NCBI GenBank assembly: GCA_964650405.1
Contig: CAZYTO010000007.1
Coordinates: 1-53,383, forward strand
Direction of reading: 5' to 3'
Source: CAZYTO01 sp964650405
GTDB taxonomy: Bacteria; Acidobacteriota; Thermoanaerobaculia; Gp7-AA8
DNA: 53,383 bases
The notes beneath the pieces are model-generated. The model was not told where the DNA came from and did not search any database. It saw only the letters and a program-made list of their open reading frames with translations. The first letter of the stretch is position 1. Every line of letters starts with the position of its first letter. Position numbers and translations under genes: made by a program. Shown here piece by piece: positions 8,277-16,738 of the stretch.

Positions 8277-9395
8277 ATGAAACGCGTGAAGGTGCTTCTC
8301 GGCGTCGTACTGATCCTCGCAAGCGCGTCGGCATGGGCGAAGGGTGAGCCGGCCAACAAGCCGGCCATCCAGGTGGCCATTCTGCTCGACACGAGCAACA
8401 GCATGGATGGGCTGATCGACCAGGCCCGGACGCAACTGTGGCGGATCGTCAATGAGTTCGCGGCGGCGAAGAAGCGGAGCATGACGCCGGAGCTCGACGT
8501 TGCGCTCTATGAGTACGGGAACAACGGTCTGCCGGCCGAGCGGGGATACATCCGGCAGGTGCAGCCGTTCACGACCGACCTCGATCGCCTGTCCGAGGAG
8601 CTGTTCGCGCTGAAGACGAACGGCGGCGAGGAGTACTGCGGGCAGGTAATCGGGAGGGCGACGGAGGAACTGGGGTGGAGTCCGTCGGCGGATGTGCTGA
8701 AGGTCATCTTCATCGCCGGGAACGAGCCCTTCACGCAGGGAACGGTGAACTTCCGCGACACGTGCTGGAAGGCCATGACGCGCGGGATCTCGGTCAACAC
8801 GATCTTCTGCGGCCCGGAGCAGGAAGGCATCGCCACGCACTGGAAGGACGGCGCGGACCTCGCCGAGGGGCGGTTCATGGCCATCGACCAGGACGCGGTC
8901 GTGGCCGCGATCGACGCGCCGCAGGACGGTGAGATCGCCACGCTCGGCGCGGCGCTGAACAAGACGTATATCGCGTATGGCAGGTCAGGCAAAGCCGGCG
9001 CGGCCCGCCAGAATGCGCAGGATGCGAACCTCGTGACCAATTCCACCGCGAACGTCCAGCGACAGATGGTGAAGTCGCAGGCGGTCTATTCGAATTCGAC
9101 CTGGGACCTGGTCGATGCGCGGAATGACGGCCTGGTCGACCTGGACAAGATCAACGTCAACGACCTGCCGCCGGTGATGCAGGTGATGACCCTCGCCGAG
9201 CGGAAGGCGTTTGTCGAGCAGAACGCGAAGAAGCGCGGAGAGCTCCAGGCGAAGATCCGGAAGCTGGGAGAGGAGCGGGAGAAATTCGTGGCGGCCCAGC
9301 GCCGCAAGCTGCCGCCGGCCGCGAACACGCTCGACGCGGCCGTGATCGCCATCGTTCACGAGGCGGGAACGAAGAAGGGGTACACGTTTCCGTGA
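8277..9395 (+). CDS. Secreted von Willebrand factor A (VWA) domain protein
   Basis: Encodes 372 residues. ATG 8277 is preferred over the in-frame ATG at 8256 because GGAGG (8266-8270) lies six bases upstream and the resulting N terminus is a clean signal peptide ending in ASAWA. The VWA domain (about residues 30-215) opens with IQVAILLDTSNSM, giving MIDAS residues D38, S40 and S42. A VLKVIFIAGNEPF strand follows, with Thr-containing loops after it. The C-terminal 120 residues are charged and helical, with a coiled-coil-like stretch (ERKAFVEQNAKKRGELQAKI). VWA domains bind partners through a divalent metal, and this one probably acts in the periplasm or at the surface; the partner is unknown. 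It converges with the SARP-receiver gene. Confidence 0.85.
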   Translation: MKRVKVLLGVVLILASASAWAKGEPANKPAIQVAILLDTSNSMDGLIDQARTQLWRIVNEFAAAKKRSMTPELDVALYEYGNNGLPAERGYIRQVQPFTTDLDRLSEELFALKTNGGEEYCGQVIGRATEELGWSPSADVLKVIFIAGNEPFTQGTVNFRDTCWKAMTRGISVNTIFCGPEQEGIATHWKDGADLAEGRFMAIDQDAVVAAIDAPQDGEIATLGAALNKTYIAYGRSGKAGAARQNAQDANLVTNSTANVQRQMVKSQAVYSNSTWDLVDARNDGLVDLDKINVNDLPPVMQVMTLAERKAFVEQNAKKRGELQAKIRKLGEEREKFVAAQRRKLPPAANTLDAAVIAIVHEAGTKKGYTFP

Positions 9396-9479
9396 CGTGT
9401 TTTGGGGCTCGGGGCGGCTATGCGCACGCCAGCCGCACCGAACGCGCGAACGAGCCAGAGCCAAACTTTCCCCGAAGTA

Positions 9480-9502
9480 CGCCGCGCAGCCGCTCCGCGG
9501 CG
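9480..9502. terminator. GC hairpin between convergent genes
   Basis: CGCCGCG (9480-9486) pairs with CGCGGCG (9496-9502) across nine bases, 14 bases from the stop codon of the minus-strand SARP gene. No U-tract is present. Confidence 0.4.
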
Positions 9503-9516
9503 CGTTGGTCGTGCGT

Positions 9517-10671
9517 TCAGTCTCGATCCTTCATGACCTTCGCCACGCGCGCCAGCAGCACCGAGTTCTTCACCGGCTTGCGGATGAAGTCCGCGGCGCC
9601 GACCTCGAAGGCGCGGACTTCGACTTCGTCGCCGGGCAGGCCGGAGATGAAGATGGCCGGCACTTCGATGCCGTTCTCCCGGATGCCCTGGAGGAGGCTG
9701 TGGCCGTCGATGAAGGGGAGGTCGACGTCGAGCAGGACGAGGTCGACCCGTTCGCGGCCGATCATCATGAGGGCCTCGGCGCCGTCCTTGGCCACGAGCA
9801 CGGCATAGCCCGCGGACTTGAGCAGGGCGTTGGTCAGCTCGCGGCTCAGGACGTTGTCCTCGACGACCAGGATCGTCTTCTTCCGCCCTTCCTCCGGTTC
9901 TTCGCTGATGGCCGGGCCGGCCAGGGTGGCCCGGGAGCGGACGGCCAGGATCTCGCGGTGCAGGTTCTTCGTCTCCGCGTCAGGATCGACGCGCAGCTCG
10001 CGCTTGAGCACCCGGGCGCAGGTCTCGTACTGCTGGAGGGCGTGCACCAGATCGCCGCTCTGCATGTAGAGGCGCATGAGGGCGCGGTGCACCGGCTCCT
10101 GCAGCATGTCGATGCGCAGCGACTTCTGGGCGGTGATGATCGCGTCGTCGGTGGCGCCGCGGCGCGACTGGAGGTCGATGAGGTGCATGTGCGCGCGCAG
10201 GGCCATGCGATGCAGGCGGTCGCGCTCGCCGAGGACCCACTGGTCGAAGCGGTCCTCGTTGATGTGGAAGCCGTCGAGGAAGTCGCCGCGGTAGAGCCGC
10301 GTGGCTTCCTCCAGCGCGCTCTCCAGGCCGCTGGCCACGAGCGACTCGAACGTGACCACGTCGACATCGAGCACGTTCTCGTCCACGCCCAGGAGGTCGT
10401 TCTCCTCGACGAGGATCCGGCTGGCGGGCGAGATCTGCGTCAGCTCCTTGCGCAGCGTGGACAACGTCTGCCGCAGGCTCTGCCGGGCCTGCTCGGGTCC
10501 GGTGCTGCTCCACAGGAGCATGGCCACCTTGTCGCGCGAGACGCGCTGGCCCGGCTTCGCGGCCAGGAACGTGATCAGCGCCTGCGACTTCTTCGCCGAA
10601 ATCGTCACCAGCGCTCCCGCCGAGGAACGCATCTGCAAGTCGCCCAGACACTGGATGTGAAGAATCGTCAT
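9517..10671 (-). CDS. SARP-type (BTAD) regulator fused to a C-terminal receiver domain
   Basis: Encodes 384 residues from ATG 10671; an in-frame TTG at 10698 would add nine. The N-terminal winged-helix part (about 1-90) has the SARP pattern LGDLQM..., KKSQALITFLAAKPGQRVSRDKVAMLLW and ARQSLRQTLSTLRKEL. The bacterial transcriptional activator (TPR-like) domain follows at about 95-235. From residue 265 to the end there is a complete response-regulator receiver: TILVVEDN (acidic pocket), LVLLDVDLP with phosphoacceptor Asp315, and FIRKPV with Lys365. SARP regulators bind direct repeats near promoters and activate transcription. A C-terminal receiver implies control by phosphorylation, but no kinase gene is adjacent. 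It is divergent from mgtE, so it may control that gene or itself; this is inference. Confidence 0.85.
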   Translation of the reverse strand: MTILHIQCLGDLQMRSSAGALVTISAKKSQALITFLAAKPGQRVSRDKVAMLLWSSTGPEQARQSLRQTLSTLRKELTQISPASRILVEENDLLGVDENVLDVDVVTFESLVASGLESALEEATRLYRGDFLDGFHINEDRFDQWVLGERDRLHRMALRAHMHLIDLQSRRGATDDAIITAQKSLRIDMLQEPVHRALMRLYMQSGDLVHALQQYETCARVLKRELRVDPDAETKNLHREILAVRSRATLAGPAISEEPEEGRKKTILVVEDNVLSRELTNALLKSAGYAVLVAKDGAEALMMIGRERVDLVLLDVDLPFIDGHSLLQGIRENGIEVPAIFISGLPGDEVEVRAFEVGAADFIRKPVKNSVLLARVAKVMKDRD

Positions 10672-10765
10672 GTCGTCGGTGCGCGCGATTATTCTCAATT
10701 CGGGCGCCGGAAGGAAGAGGGACGATCGTCAATCATGGCCTTCATCGTTTAAGCTGCGGGCCGGG

Positions 10766-12151
10766 ATGATCGAAGCCGGCGACATCGTGGGTGAGGTGCG
10801 GAAGAACATCCGCGCCCAGCAGTGGCAACGTCTGCGCAATCAACTGTTGGAGCTCCATCCGTCCGATGTGGCGGACCTGATCATCGCCTTTCCACCGGAG
10901 GAAGAGGCGTTCATCTTCCGCGTCCTGCCCAAGGAGAACGCCTCGGAGGTCTTCTCGTACCTGCCGCTCGATCACCAGGAGGGATTGATCGAGTCGCTGA
11001 CGAATGAACAGATGAGGTCGGTCCTGCAGGTCATGCAGCCTGACGACCGCACCCGTCTTTTCGAGGAGATGCCGGCCGAGGTCACGCGCCGGCTGCTGAC
11101 GACCCTCGGTCCCGAGGAGCTGAACAGCGCCCGCACGCTGCTCGGCTACCCCGAGGAGACGGCCGGCCGCTACATGACCCCGCGTTACGTGACCCTCTCG
11201 CCGGAGATGACCGCGGCCGAGGCGCTGGCCCATATCCGCCGGGTGGGCCGCGACAAGGAGACGCTCAACGTCGTCTACATCGTCGATGACCGGGGCAAGC
11301 TGGTCGAGGACGTCCGCCTCTCGTCGCTGATCCTGGCCGACCCGGAGACGAAGGTCTCGTCCATCGACGATCCGCCGCTGACCAAGGTGCTGGCCACGGA
11401 CGACCGCGAGGAGGTGCTCAAGGCGTTCGAGAAGTACGACCGCATCGCCCTGCCGGTGACGGATGCGGACGGCCACATGCTCGGCATCATCACCGTCGAC
11501 GACGCCCTCGACGTGGCCGAGAAGGAAGCGACCGAGGACATCCAGAAACTCGGCGGCACCGAAGCCCTCGATGCGCCGTACCTGAACGTGGGCGTCTGGT
11601 CGATGATCCGCAAGCGGGCCGGGTGGCTCTCGGCCCTCTTCCTCGGCGAGATGCTGACGGCGACGGCCATGAGCTACTTCGAGGGAGAGATCGCGCACGC
11701 CGTCGTGCTGGCGCTGTTCGTGCCGTTGATCATCTCCAGCGGCGGCAACTCCGGCTCCCAGGCCACCTCGCTCATCATCCGTTCGCTGGCCATCCGCGAG
11801 CTGCGCCTGCGCGACTGGTTCCGGGTCTTCCGGCGCGAGCTGCTCTCCGGCGTCGCCCTCGGCGCCCTGCTCGGCTTCATCGGCTTCTTCCGCATCGTGC
11901 TGTGGGAGTACCTGCACCTCACCGAGTACGGCCGGCATTACATGCTCGTGGCGCTCACCGTGTGGGCGGCGCTGGTCGGCGTCGTCACCTTCGGCACGCT
12001 GGCGGGCTCGATGCTGCCGTTCATCCTGCGCAAGCTCGGCTTCGATCCGGCCACGAGCAGCGCGCCCTTCGTGGCCACGCTCGTCGACGTGACCGGGCTG
12101 TGCATCTACTTCAGCGTGGCGCTGCTGATCCTGAAAGGAACGTTGTTGTAA
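10766..12151 (+). CDS. mgtE: MgtE family magnesium transporter
   Basis: Encodes 461 residues from ATG 10766; the longer in-frame start at 10670 would overlap the divergent SARP gene and adds low-complexity residues. The order is typical: a cytoplasmic N domain of helical repeats (about 10-125), paired CBS domains (about 130-255, with YMTPRYVTLSPEMTAAEAL and IALPVTDADGHMLGIITVDDA), a connecting helix, then five membrane segments. SGGNSGSQATSLIIRSLA in the membrane part is the family signature that lines the pore. Known relatives are homodimeric Mg2+ channels gated by Mg2+ bound in the CBS domains. It shares an intergenic region of about 95 bp with the SARP-receiver gene. Confidence 0.95.
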   Translation: MIEAGDIVGEVRKNIRAQQWQRLRNQLLELHPSDVADLIIAFPPEEEAFIFRVLPKENASEVFSYLPLDHQEGLIESLTNEQMRSVLQVMQPDDRTRLFEEMPAEVTRRLLTTLGPEELNSARTLLGYPEETAGRYMTPRYVTLSPEMTAAEALAHIRRVGRDKETLNVVYIVDDRGKLVEDVRLSSLILADPETKVSSIDDPPLTKVLATDDREEVLKAFEKYDRIALPVTDADGHMLGIITVDDALDVAEKEATEDIQKLGGTEALDAPYLNVGVWSMIRKRAGWLSALFLGEMLTATAMSYFEGEIAHAVVLALFVPLIISSGGNSGSQATSLIIRSLAIRELRLRDWFRVFRRELLSGVALGALLGFIGFFRIVLWEYLHLTEYGRHYMLVALTVWAALVGVVTFGTLAGSMLPFILRKLGFDPATSSAPFVATLVDVTGLCIYFSVALLILKGTLL

Positions 12152-12257
12152 GTGGCGAGCGGGGGACGGCGAGCGGCGAGCGGGAAAGCGAACTGGTATC
12201 CCCGCAACCCCGCAACCCCGCAACCTCGCAACCGCAACCCCGCAACCCCGCAACCCG
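12152..12257. repeat. Two adjacent short tandem arrays: GGCGAGC type and CCCCGCAA type
   Basis: Immediately after the mgtE stop codon come several GGCGAGC-like units (12152-12187), then about seven units of CCCCGCAA with small variants (12200-12257). The two unit types are unrelated in sequence, although they lie side by side between mgtE and the GlpD-like gene. Confidence 0.85.
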
Positions 12258-12320
12258 TTACCGAGCGACTCTGAACGCGGAACACACTTCGCGATCCCGA
12301 CCGGCGTTACGATCGTTTCG

Positions 12321-13478
12321 ATGCGCATTGCCGTCGTCGGTGGTGGAATCAACGGATCGGGCGTCACCTGGGAGCTGGCGCGGAAGGGGTACGACGTCAC
12401 GCTCTTCGAGCGGGACGTGTGCGGCGCACAGACGTCCTCGGCGACGACGAAGCTCATCCACGGCGGGCTGCGCTATCTCGAGGGCTGGCACATCGCCCTG
12501 GTGCGCGAGTCGCTGCGGGAGCGGGCCTGGCTTCTGCACCACCTGCCGAAGCTCGTGAGGCCCGTGGAGATCGTGCTGCCGCTCTACGAAGACAGCCCGC
12601 GGCGCAAGACGACCATCCGGCTCGGGCTCGTCCTCTACGACACGCTTGCCGGCCGCGCGAAGATCAGGCGACATCGCTGGCTCTCGCCCGAGGAGATCGC
12701 CGGCCGCGCCCCGGTGACGAGCACCGGCCTGCAGGGCGGGTTCAGCTACTGGGATGCGCAGGTCGACGACTATGCGCTGGTGCGTCTCGTCGTGGCCTCC
12801 GCCGTGCGCGACGGCGCGCGCGTGCGCGAGCGCACGCCTGTCGCCGCCGTGCGCCGCGACGGCGATGGATGGATCGTGCGGACGGCGGCCGGCGAGGAAG
12901 AGCGATTCGACATGATCGTCAACGCCGCCGGGCCGTGGATGAACCAGCTACTCGCTGCCGAGGGCCTCCACTCGCGGTACCGCCTCTCGCTCGTCCGCGG
13001 CTCCCACCTCGTGCTCGACCGGCGCGTCAGCGAGGCCGGGCTCCTCCTGCAGTCCATCAACGACCGGCGCTTCTTCTTCGTCCTGCCGTGGAAAGCGACG
13101 ACGCTGGTCGGTACGACCGAAGTCGTGCAGGGCGAGATCACCGGCGCTGTCCATCCGTCCGACGAGGAGATCGATTACCTCGTGGCTCGCTTCAACCACT
13201 ACTTCCGTGAGCCGGTCACGCACAACGACATCGCCTCGACGTTCGCCGGCGTCCGTCCGCTCGTAGGACGGTCGGCCAATCCGAGTGCCATCAGCCGTGA
13301 ATACCGGATCGAGCGGCACGGCAGCCTGATCAACGTGTGGGGCGGCAAGATGACGACGTTCATGGCCCTGGCGCGGAAGGTCTCGATGCGTGTCGACAAC
13401 TACGCCGGCCACGCCCGCGTTGCCAGACCGGCAGTATTTGCGGTGAGAAGCGGCGATGCCCTGGCGGAAGCGTCGTAG
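12321..13478 (+). CDS. glpD: FAD-dependent glycerol-3-phosphate dehydrogenase-like protein, short form
   Basis: A 385-residue DAO-family flavoprotein. The N terminus RIAVVGGGINGSGVTWELA is the FAD-binding Rossmann motif. ATTKLIHGGLRYLEGWHIALV, LYEDS and IRLGLVLYDTLAGR are strongly GlpD-like, and a later FAGVRPLV...GGKMTTF segment matches the second FAD-contact region. Known GlpD oxidises glycerol-3-phosphate to dihydroxyacetone phosphate and passes electrons to quinone at the membrane. The usual enzyme is about 500 residues with a C-terminal helical cap; that part is absent, so substrate and activity are less certain. No kinase or facilitator of a glp operon is nearby. Flanked on both sides by tandem arrays. 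Confidence 0.75.
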   Translation: MRIAVVGGGINGSGVTWELARKGYDVTLFERDVCGAQTSSATTKLIHGGLRYLEGWHIALVRESLRERAWLLHHLPKLVRPVEIVLPLYEDSPRRKTTIRLGLVLYDTLAGRAKIRRHRWLSPEEIAGRAPVTSTGLQGGFSYWDAQVDDYALVRLVVASAVRDGARVRERTPVAAVRRDGDGWIVRTAAGEEERFDMIVNAAGPWMNQLLAAEGLHSRYRLSLVRGSHLVLDRRVSEAGLLLQSINDRRFFFVLPWKATTLVGTTEVVQGEITGAVHPSDEEIDYLVARFNHYFREPVTHNDIASTFAGVRPLVGRSANPSAISREYRIERHGSLINVWGGKMTTFMALARKVSMRVDNYAGHARVARPAVFAVRSGDALAEAS

Positions 13479-13503
13479 GGTAAGAGCTGGACGGGACATC
13501 CAC

Positions 13504-13537
13504 GAACAGCGAACAGTGACCAGCGACCAGCGACCAC
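13504..13537. repeat. Short AGCGA-type tandem array
   Basis: GAACAGCGAACAGTGACC followed by repeated AGCGACC units. This is the same unit family as the 18-unit array at 5151-5291. Confidence 0.7.
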
Positions 13538-13582
13538 TAACTTCCAGCGAATCCAACCGTCCGGAAATCCGTATACTCCGCC

Positions 13583-13800
13583 ATGGTGACCGGAGCCCAG
13601 GCATCCCGCGCGGTGCGATCCATCCGAACGGTGCTCGTCGACGACGAGCCACTGGCCCTGGAAGGGTTGCGCACGCTGCTGGCGGACGAGGACGACATCG
13701 ACGTCGTGGCCGAGTATCAGAGCGGTACGGCCTTCCTGCGCGACGCCGAGGCCATCGCTCCCGACCTGGTCTTCCTCGACGTGGAGATGCCCCGCCTCTC
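13583..13800 (+). pseudogene. LytTR-type response regulator, N-terminal remnant
   Basis: From ATG 13583 the frame reads RTVLVDDEPLALEGLRTLLA and later VFLDVEMP, i.e. the first 70 or so residues of a receiver domain with the acidic pair and the phosphoacceptor Asp. This style is typical of LytR/AlgR regulators. The sequence then loses homology and the open frame ends at TGA 13835-13837. The rest of the receiver and the LytTR DNA-binding domain are missing. A TATACT element lies at 13572-13577, just upstream of the start. Confidence 0.7.
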
Positions 13801-14133
13801 CCGGGCGAGCTGCTCGCGTTTCCCGTGCCACGGCTGATCCTGCAGCCGCTCGTCGAGAATGCGCTCAAGTACGGCGTCGCCCCATGCGAAGAGGGAGGCG
13901 AGATCGTCGTCGATGCCGCCCGGGGCCGCGACTCGCTGGCCATCCACGTCCGCAACACCGACGCCGGCGTCCCGGGCACTCCGGGAGCCGGAGTGGGTGT
14001 GGCCGGCGTCCGGGCGCGCCTGGCGCTGCTCTTCGGCGAGGGGCAGCGGGTGCGGATGCCCCGGGACGCGCCGAACCGGATGACGATCGTGACGGTCACC
14101 TTGCCGCTGGCGCGCTCCGGAGCGGCGGCATGA
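13796..14133 (+). pseudogene. LytS-type sensor histidine kinase, C-terminal remnant
   Basis: In a different frame from the receiver piece, the sequence reads PGELLAFPVPRLILQPLVEN and continues ALKYGV: the N-box of a HisKA-less (LytS/YehU-type) ATPase domain. The G-box follows (GVGVAGVRARLALLFG), and a normal stop is reached at 14131-14133. The membrane and dimerisation parts are absent. In intact systems kinase and regulator are adjacent, so a deletion that removed the 3' end of the regulator and the 5' end of the kinase would explain the junction near 13800. Confidence 0.65.
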
Positions 14134-14325
14134 CCACGCCTGTGCACCTGCTCGGTCTGGCCAAAGTGCGCCAGGGGCTCGTTCTCACAGTCGTCACCTT
14201 CGTCGGCCTGAATGCCGCGCGCTACTCGCTGGAAGCGCCGCTTCTGCGGCGACGGGTTCGATCTCCGCGTCGTCCCGCATCTCGACGGCGAGTGGCGCGT
14301 GGAGCTGGAGTTGCAGGCCGCGTAG
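14130..14325 (+). pseudogene. Start and end fragments of one or two unknown genes
   Basis: ATG 14130 overlaps the kinase stop (ATGA) and begins MTTPVHLLGLAKVRQGLVLT, continuing as a hydrophobic segment: the start of a coupled membrane-protein gene. By about 14254 the coding signal moves to another frame reading GFDLRVVPHLDGEWRVELEL and stops at TAG 14323-14325. Neither piece was recognised. The arrangement again keeps a gene start and a gene end with the middle lost. Confidence 0.4.
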
Positions 14326-14375
14326 GGGGCGCGGCAGCGAGCGCTGGGCTCAATGAGTCGGCCCGCAGGCACCCG

Positions 14376-15857
14376 CTACCCGTCACCATTGCAGATCGTC
14401 TGGGCGCTGACCTGCGGTTCCTCGTGACCGGCGAGCCAGTCGGCGGGGAGGAGGGGCATCTGGTCCACGGCGAACGTGGGGCCGAGGGCGACCACGTCGG
14501 GCGTGACGATGCGGGTGCGCGTCTCGTTTCCGCAGCGTGGGCTCGCGGTTCCCGGCGCCGTCCCCGATACGACGAGGAAGGGAATCCGGTCAAAGACGAT
14601 GGATGTGCCGTCGATGGAGCGATGCGCGACATCCCCGCCGGCGATGGCACGGTCCGGCAGGTTGTGGAGGAGCGCCTGAAACGAGGTACGCAGGTTTCCG
14701 CTGTCCACTGTGCCGGGATACCATTTTTGCCATACGGGCCCCGGTTCTGCGGACGTCAGGCTGATGAGCCAGGGCTGCGCGGTGAGACTCCCGATCGAGT
14801 AGGCACCTGCGGCGATCCAGACCGCGTCTTTCGGCATGAGGACGTTCAACTGCGTCAGGAAGAATTCCGGACCCTCTGGCGGGGGCCCGTAGATGCCGAT
14901 CCAGTCGACGCTGCCGTTGGCCTCGATCTTCATCGATACGGCGCGCAGCGTCCCGTCGCCTTGCTCGACGGTCCCAACGGTCAGGATCGCGAAGTCGCTG
15001 AAGGCGATGTCGTTGAGGACCATGCTGTGGACGGCCCCGAGGTCGTACGGTGTATCGCGGACGACGGTCCCGTCGCGATCGAGGCGTACGTAGTAACCGG
15101 ACCACGGAACCGCGAAAGGAACGACCTGGCGGGTCCGGCCGACGATCACCGGTCCAATGCCGCGCAGCAGCCGCAGGCGGGAGGGCATGACCTGCCCGCG
15201 CCCGAAGATGCGGCGCACTCCCGTGCCCCGGATGTTGCCGTTGTTGTCGATGGTGAAGACGCCGGCGGCGATGGAGTCGTCGGCCTTCGGCAGGCCGGTA
15301 CCGTCGAACGCAACCGCGGTCTGGAAGAGCACCATGAGCCGGTCGTCGTCTGGAGCCTCGAGCCGGACGATGCCTACGCCCGTACATTGCACCGGCTGGG
15401 GAACCTTGCAGCCGTCGAAAAGGCTCGGATCATAGACCGTCACGCCCTGGAAGACCGCGTCGGTCGAGAACCGCATCACGAAGACCTTGCTCGGCAGGCC
15501 GGGGCGCCGCAGCCAGAGGGCCGTGCCGACGACGAAGATGCCGGCCTTGTCGACCACCATGGCCGCGACGTTGATGGCGTCGTAGCCGAGATCGTCCGGG
15601 TTGGTGACGCTGAAGGAATGAGTGGAAACGAGCGTGTGCGTGTCGTCGAACTTCAGCAGAAACGCCGGCTCGGGGTCGTTGTCGAAGACCGGAACGCTGA
15701 CCAGCGCCCAGTAGCCCCCGCGAGGATCGGGCTGGAGGTCGACGATCGACGAACGCGGGCTGGGGAGGACGGAGAGGTCGATTTGTTTGGTGACGATGTC
15801 GCGTGCAGGTGTGGCCATCATGCAAGGAGTGATAGCCACCACTAAATCCCTACCCAT
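14376..15857 (-). CDS. Hypothetical protein, possible beta-propeller-like repeats
   Basis: A long open frame of 493 codons with convincing codon bias; no family was recognised. Several stretches follow a pattern of hydrophobic strand, Asp/Asn/Gly turn and strand (for example GVFTIDNNGNIRGTGVRR, YYVRLDRDGTVVRD, VSMKIEANGSVDWIGIYG). This resembles single-strand-rich propeller blades found in secreted bacterial proteins. The start is uncertain: ATG 15857 lacks a ribosome site, and Met-Met at codons 13-14 is an alternative. No good signal peptide is seen with either. Upstream (at higher coordinates) is the AT-richer 21-bp repeat region; downstream are gene remnants. Confidence 0.55.
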   Translation of the reverse strand: MGRDLVVAITPCMMATPARDIVTKQIDLSVLPSPRSSIVDLQPDPRGGYWALVSVPVFDNDPEPAFLLKFDDTHTLVSTHSFSVTNPDDLGYDAINVAAMVVDKAGIFVVGTALWLRRPGLPSKVFVMRFSTDAVFQGVTVYDPSLFDGCKVPQPVQCTGVGIVRLEAPDDDRLMVLFQTAVAFDGTGLPKADDSIAAGVFTIDNNGNIRGTGVRRIFGRGQVMPSRLRLLRGIGPVIVGRTRQVVPFAVPWSGYYVRLDRDGTVVRDTPYDLGAVHSMVLNDIAFSDFAILTVGTVEQGDGTLRAVSMKIEANGSVDWIGIYGPPPEGPEFFLTQLNVLMPKDAVWIAAGAYSIGSLTAQPWLISLTSAEPGPVWQKWYPGTVDSGNLRTSFQALLHNLPDRAIAGGDVAHRSIDGTSIVFDRIPFLVVSGTAPGTASPRCGNETRTRIVTPDVVALGPTFAVDQMPLLPADWLAGHEEPQVSAQTICNGDG

Positions 15858-16145
15858 CGAAATGGAACTTCACCTTTCCGTGACACGGCTCCGTTCCCCT
15901 GAGTCCTGACCACGTCCTTTGACCCCCGGGATCTCGCAGGGAGCGAGGAACGTTTGTGCGCGACCGGCCGCGGAAACGGCGAAGAGCACGCACGAAAAGC
16001 CCATCTTCCGAATTGAGCTGCAGCGCGGAACCTGTGGCATCGCCAGAATCCTCCGTTGATTTTTTGGGTAGACGGCGACGAGGTCCCACGGGTTCCAGGG
16101 GTTCTGGCAACAGTTCGGTTGCGGCTGTGGTAGCTCTAGCGGCGT

Positions 16146-16586
16146 TGTCGTGACAAAACAACCGCAACGAGTGCGAAATCCGGTGGCGTGAATGGGAAAA
16201 AAGCCGCCGTTTTGGCAGATTCCGTGGCACGCGTGAGAAAAGAACTCGTAATTTTGGGAAGTTTCGAGCAAATCGTGTGAAATTCGGAGCCGGTTTGGCA
16301 GTTTTGCTGGCACCGTTACGAGAAAACTTCGCATCGATGCGAAAAAAAGTGTCGCCGTTGCGAGAAACAACGTACCGTGACCAAGAAACCGGCACGATTT
16401 GCTCGAAACTTCGTAACCGTTGCCCCAAATCTCGTACGGTGGCAGAAAAACTCACACGATTTGCCCGAAACTTCGTGACGGTTGCCCCAAGACTCGTACG
16501 CGTGCGAGAAAAACTCGTAACCGTGGCGGAAAATCTCGTACGGGTGCGAGAAAAAGTGGTGCGGGTGTGAAAAAAAGTGTCAACGG
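16146..16586. repeat. Strict 21-bp tandem array, about 21 degenerate units
   Basis: Sequence repeats every 21 bases without any length change from about 16146 to 16586, roughly TTGCGAGAAACTCGTAACCG plus one base. Examples are units at 16503, 16524, 16545 and 16566. Upstream the period fades into unrecognisable sequence back to 15858. Unit junctions are near-palindromic (CTCGTACGCGTGCGAG at about 16492-16508). It is richer in A+T than its surroundings. Because 21 is a multiple of three, open frames exist on both strands: a minus-strand frame runs 16626-15850 with heptads such as TRTRFSA/TVTSFSR, and a plus-strand frame runs 16277-16570 with REKLVTV/AENLVRV. Neither has a good ribosome site, so no CDS is called. 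Flanking bases 15858-16145 and 16587-16700 show no gene. Confidence 0.8.
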
Positions 16587-16700
16587 TGACACTTTTCTTG
16601 TCATTCATACCACCCGGCGGTGGCACGCGTAGCTCGAGAACTGACGGCTTGTCACGGATCGGTTACGGTCGGCGAATGGCAGAAGTTAAAGCTCGCGCTC

Positions 16701-16729
16701 TTGACATCTCAAAGAAATGAATCTATCTA
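16701..16729 (+). promoter_or_regulatory. Candidate sigma-70-type promoter for the DUF2089 operon
   Basis: A perfect TTGACA (16701-16706) is followed 17 bases later by TATCTA (16724-16729), a weak match to the -10 consensus. Transcription would start only a few bases before the TTG codon at 16739, implying an almost leaderless message. Confidence 0.4.
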
Positions 16730-16738
16730 TTAAGAATC

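Noticed and set aside
16277..16570. 97-codon plus-strand protein with REKLVTV-type heptads
   Set aside because: Open only because the 21-bp period is a multiple of three; no ribosome site and the opposite strand is open over a longer span.
15850..16626. 258-codon minus-strand protein across the 21-bp array
   Set aside because: Kept only as a possibility in the repeat entry: no ribosome site, composition follows the DNA repeat, and its C-terminal part shows no recognisable domain.
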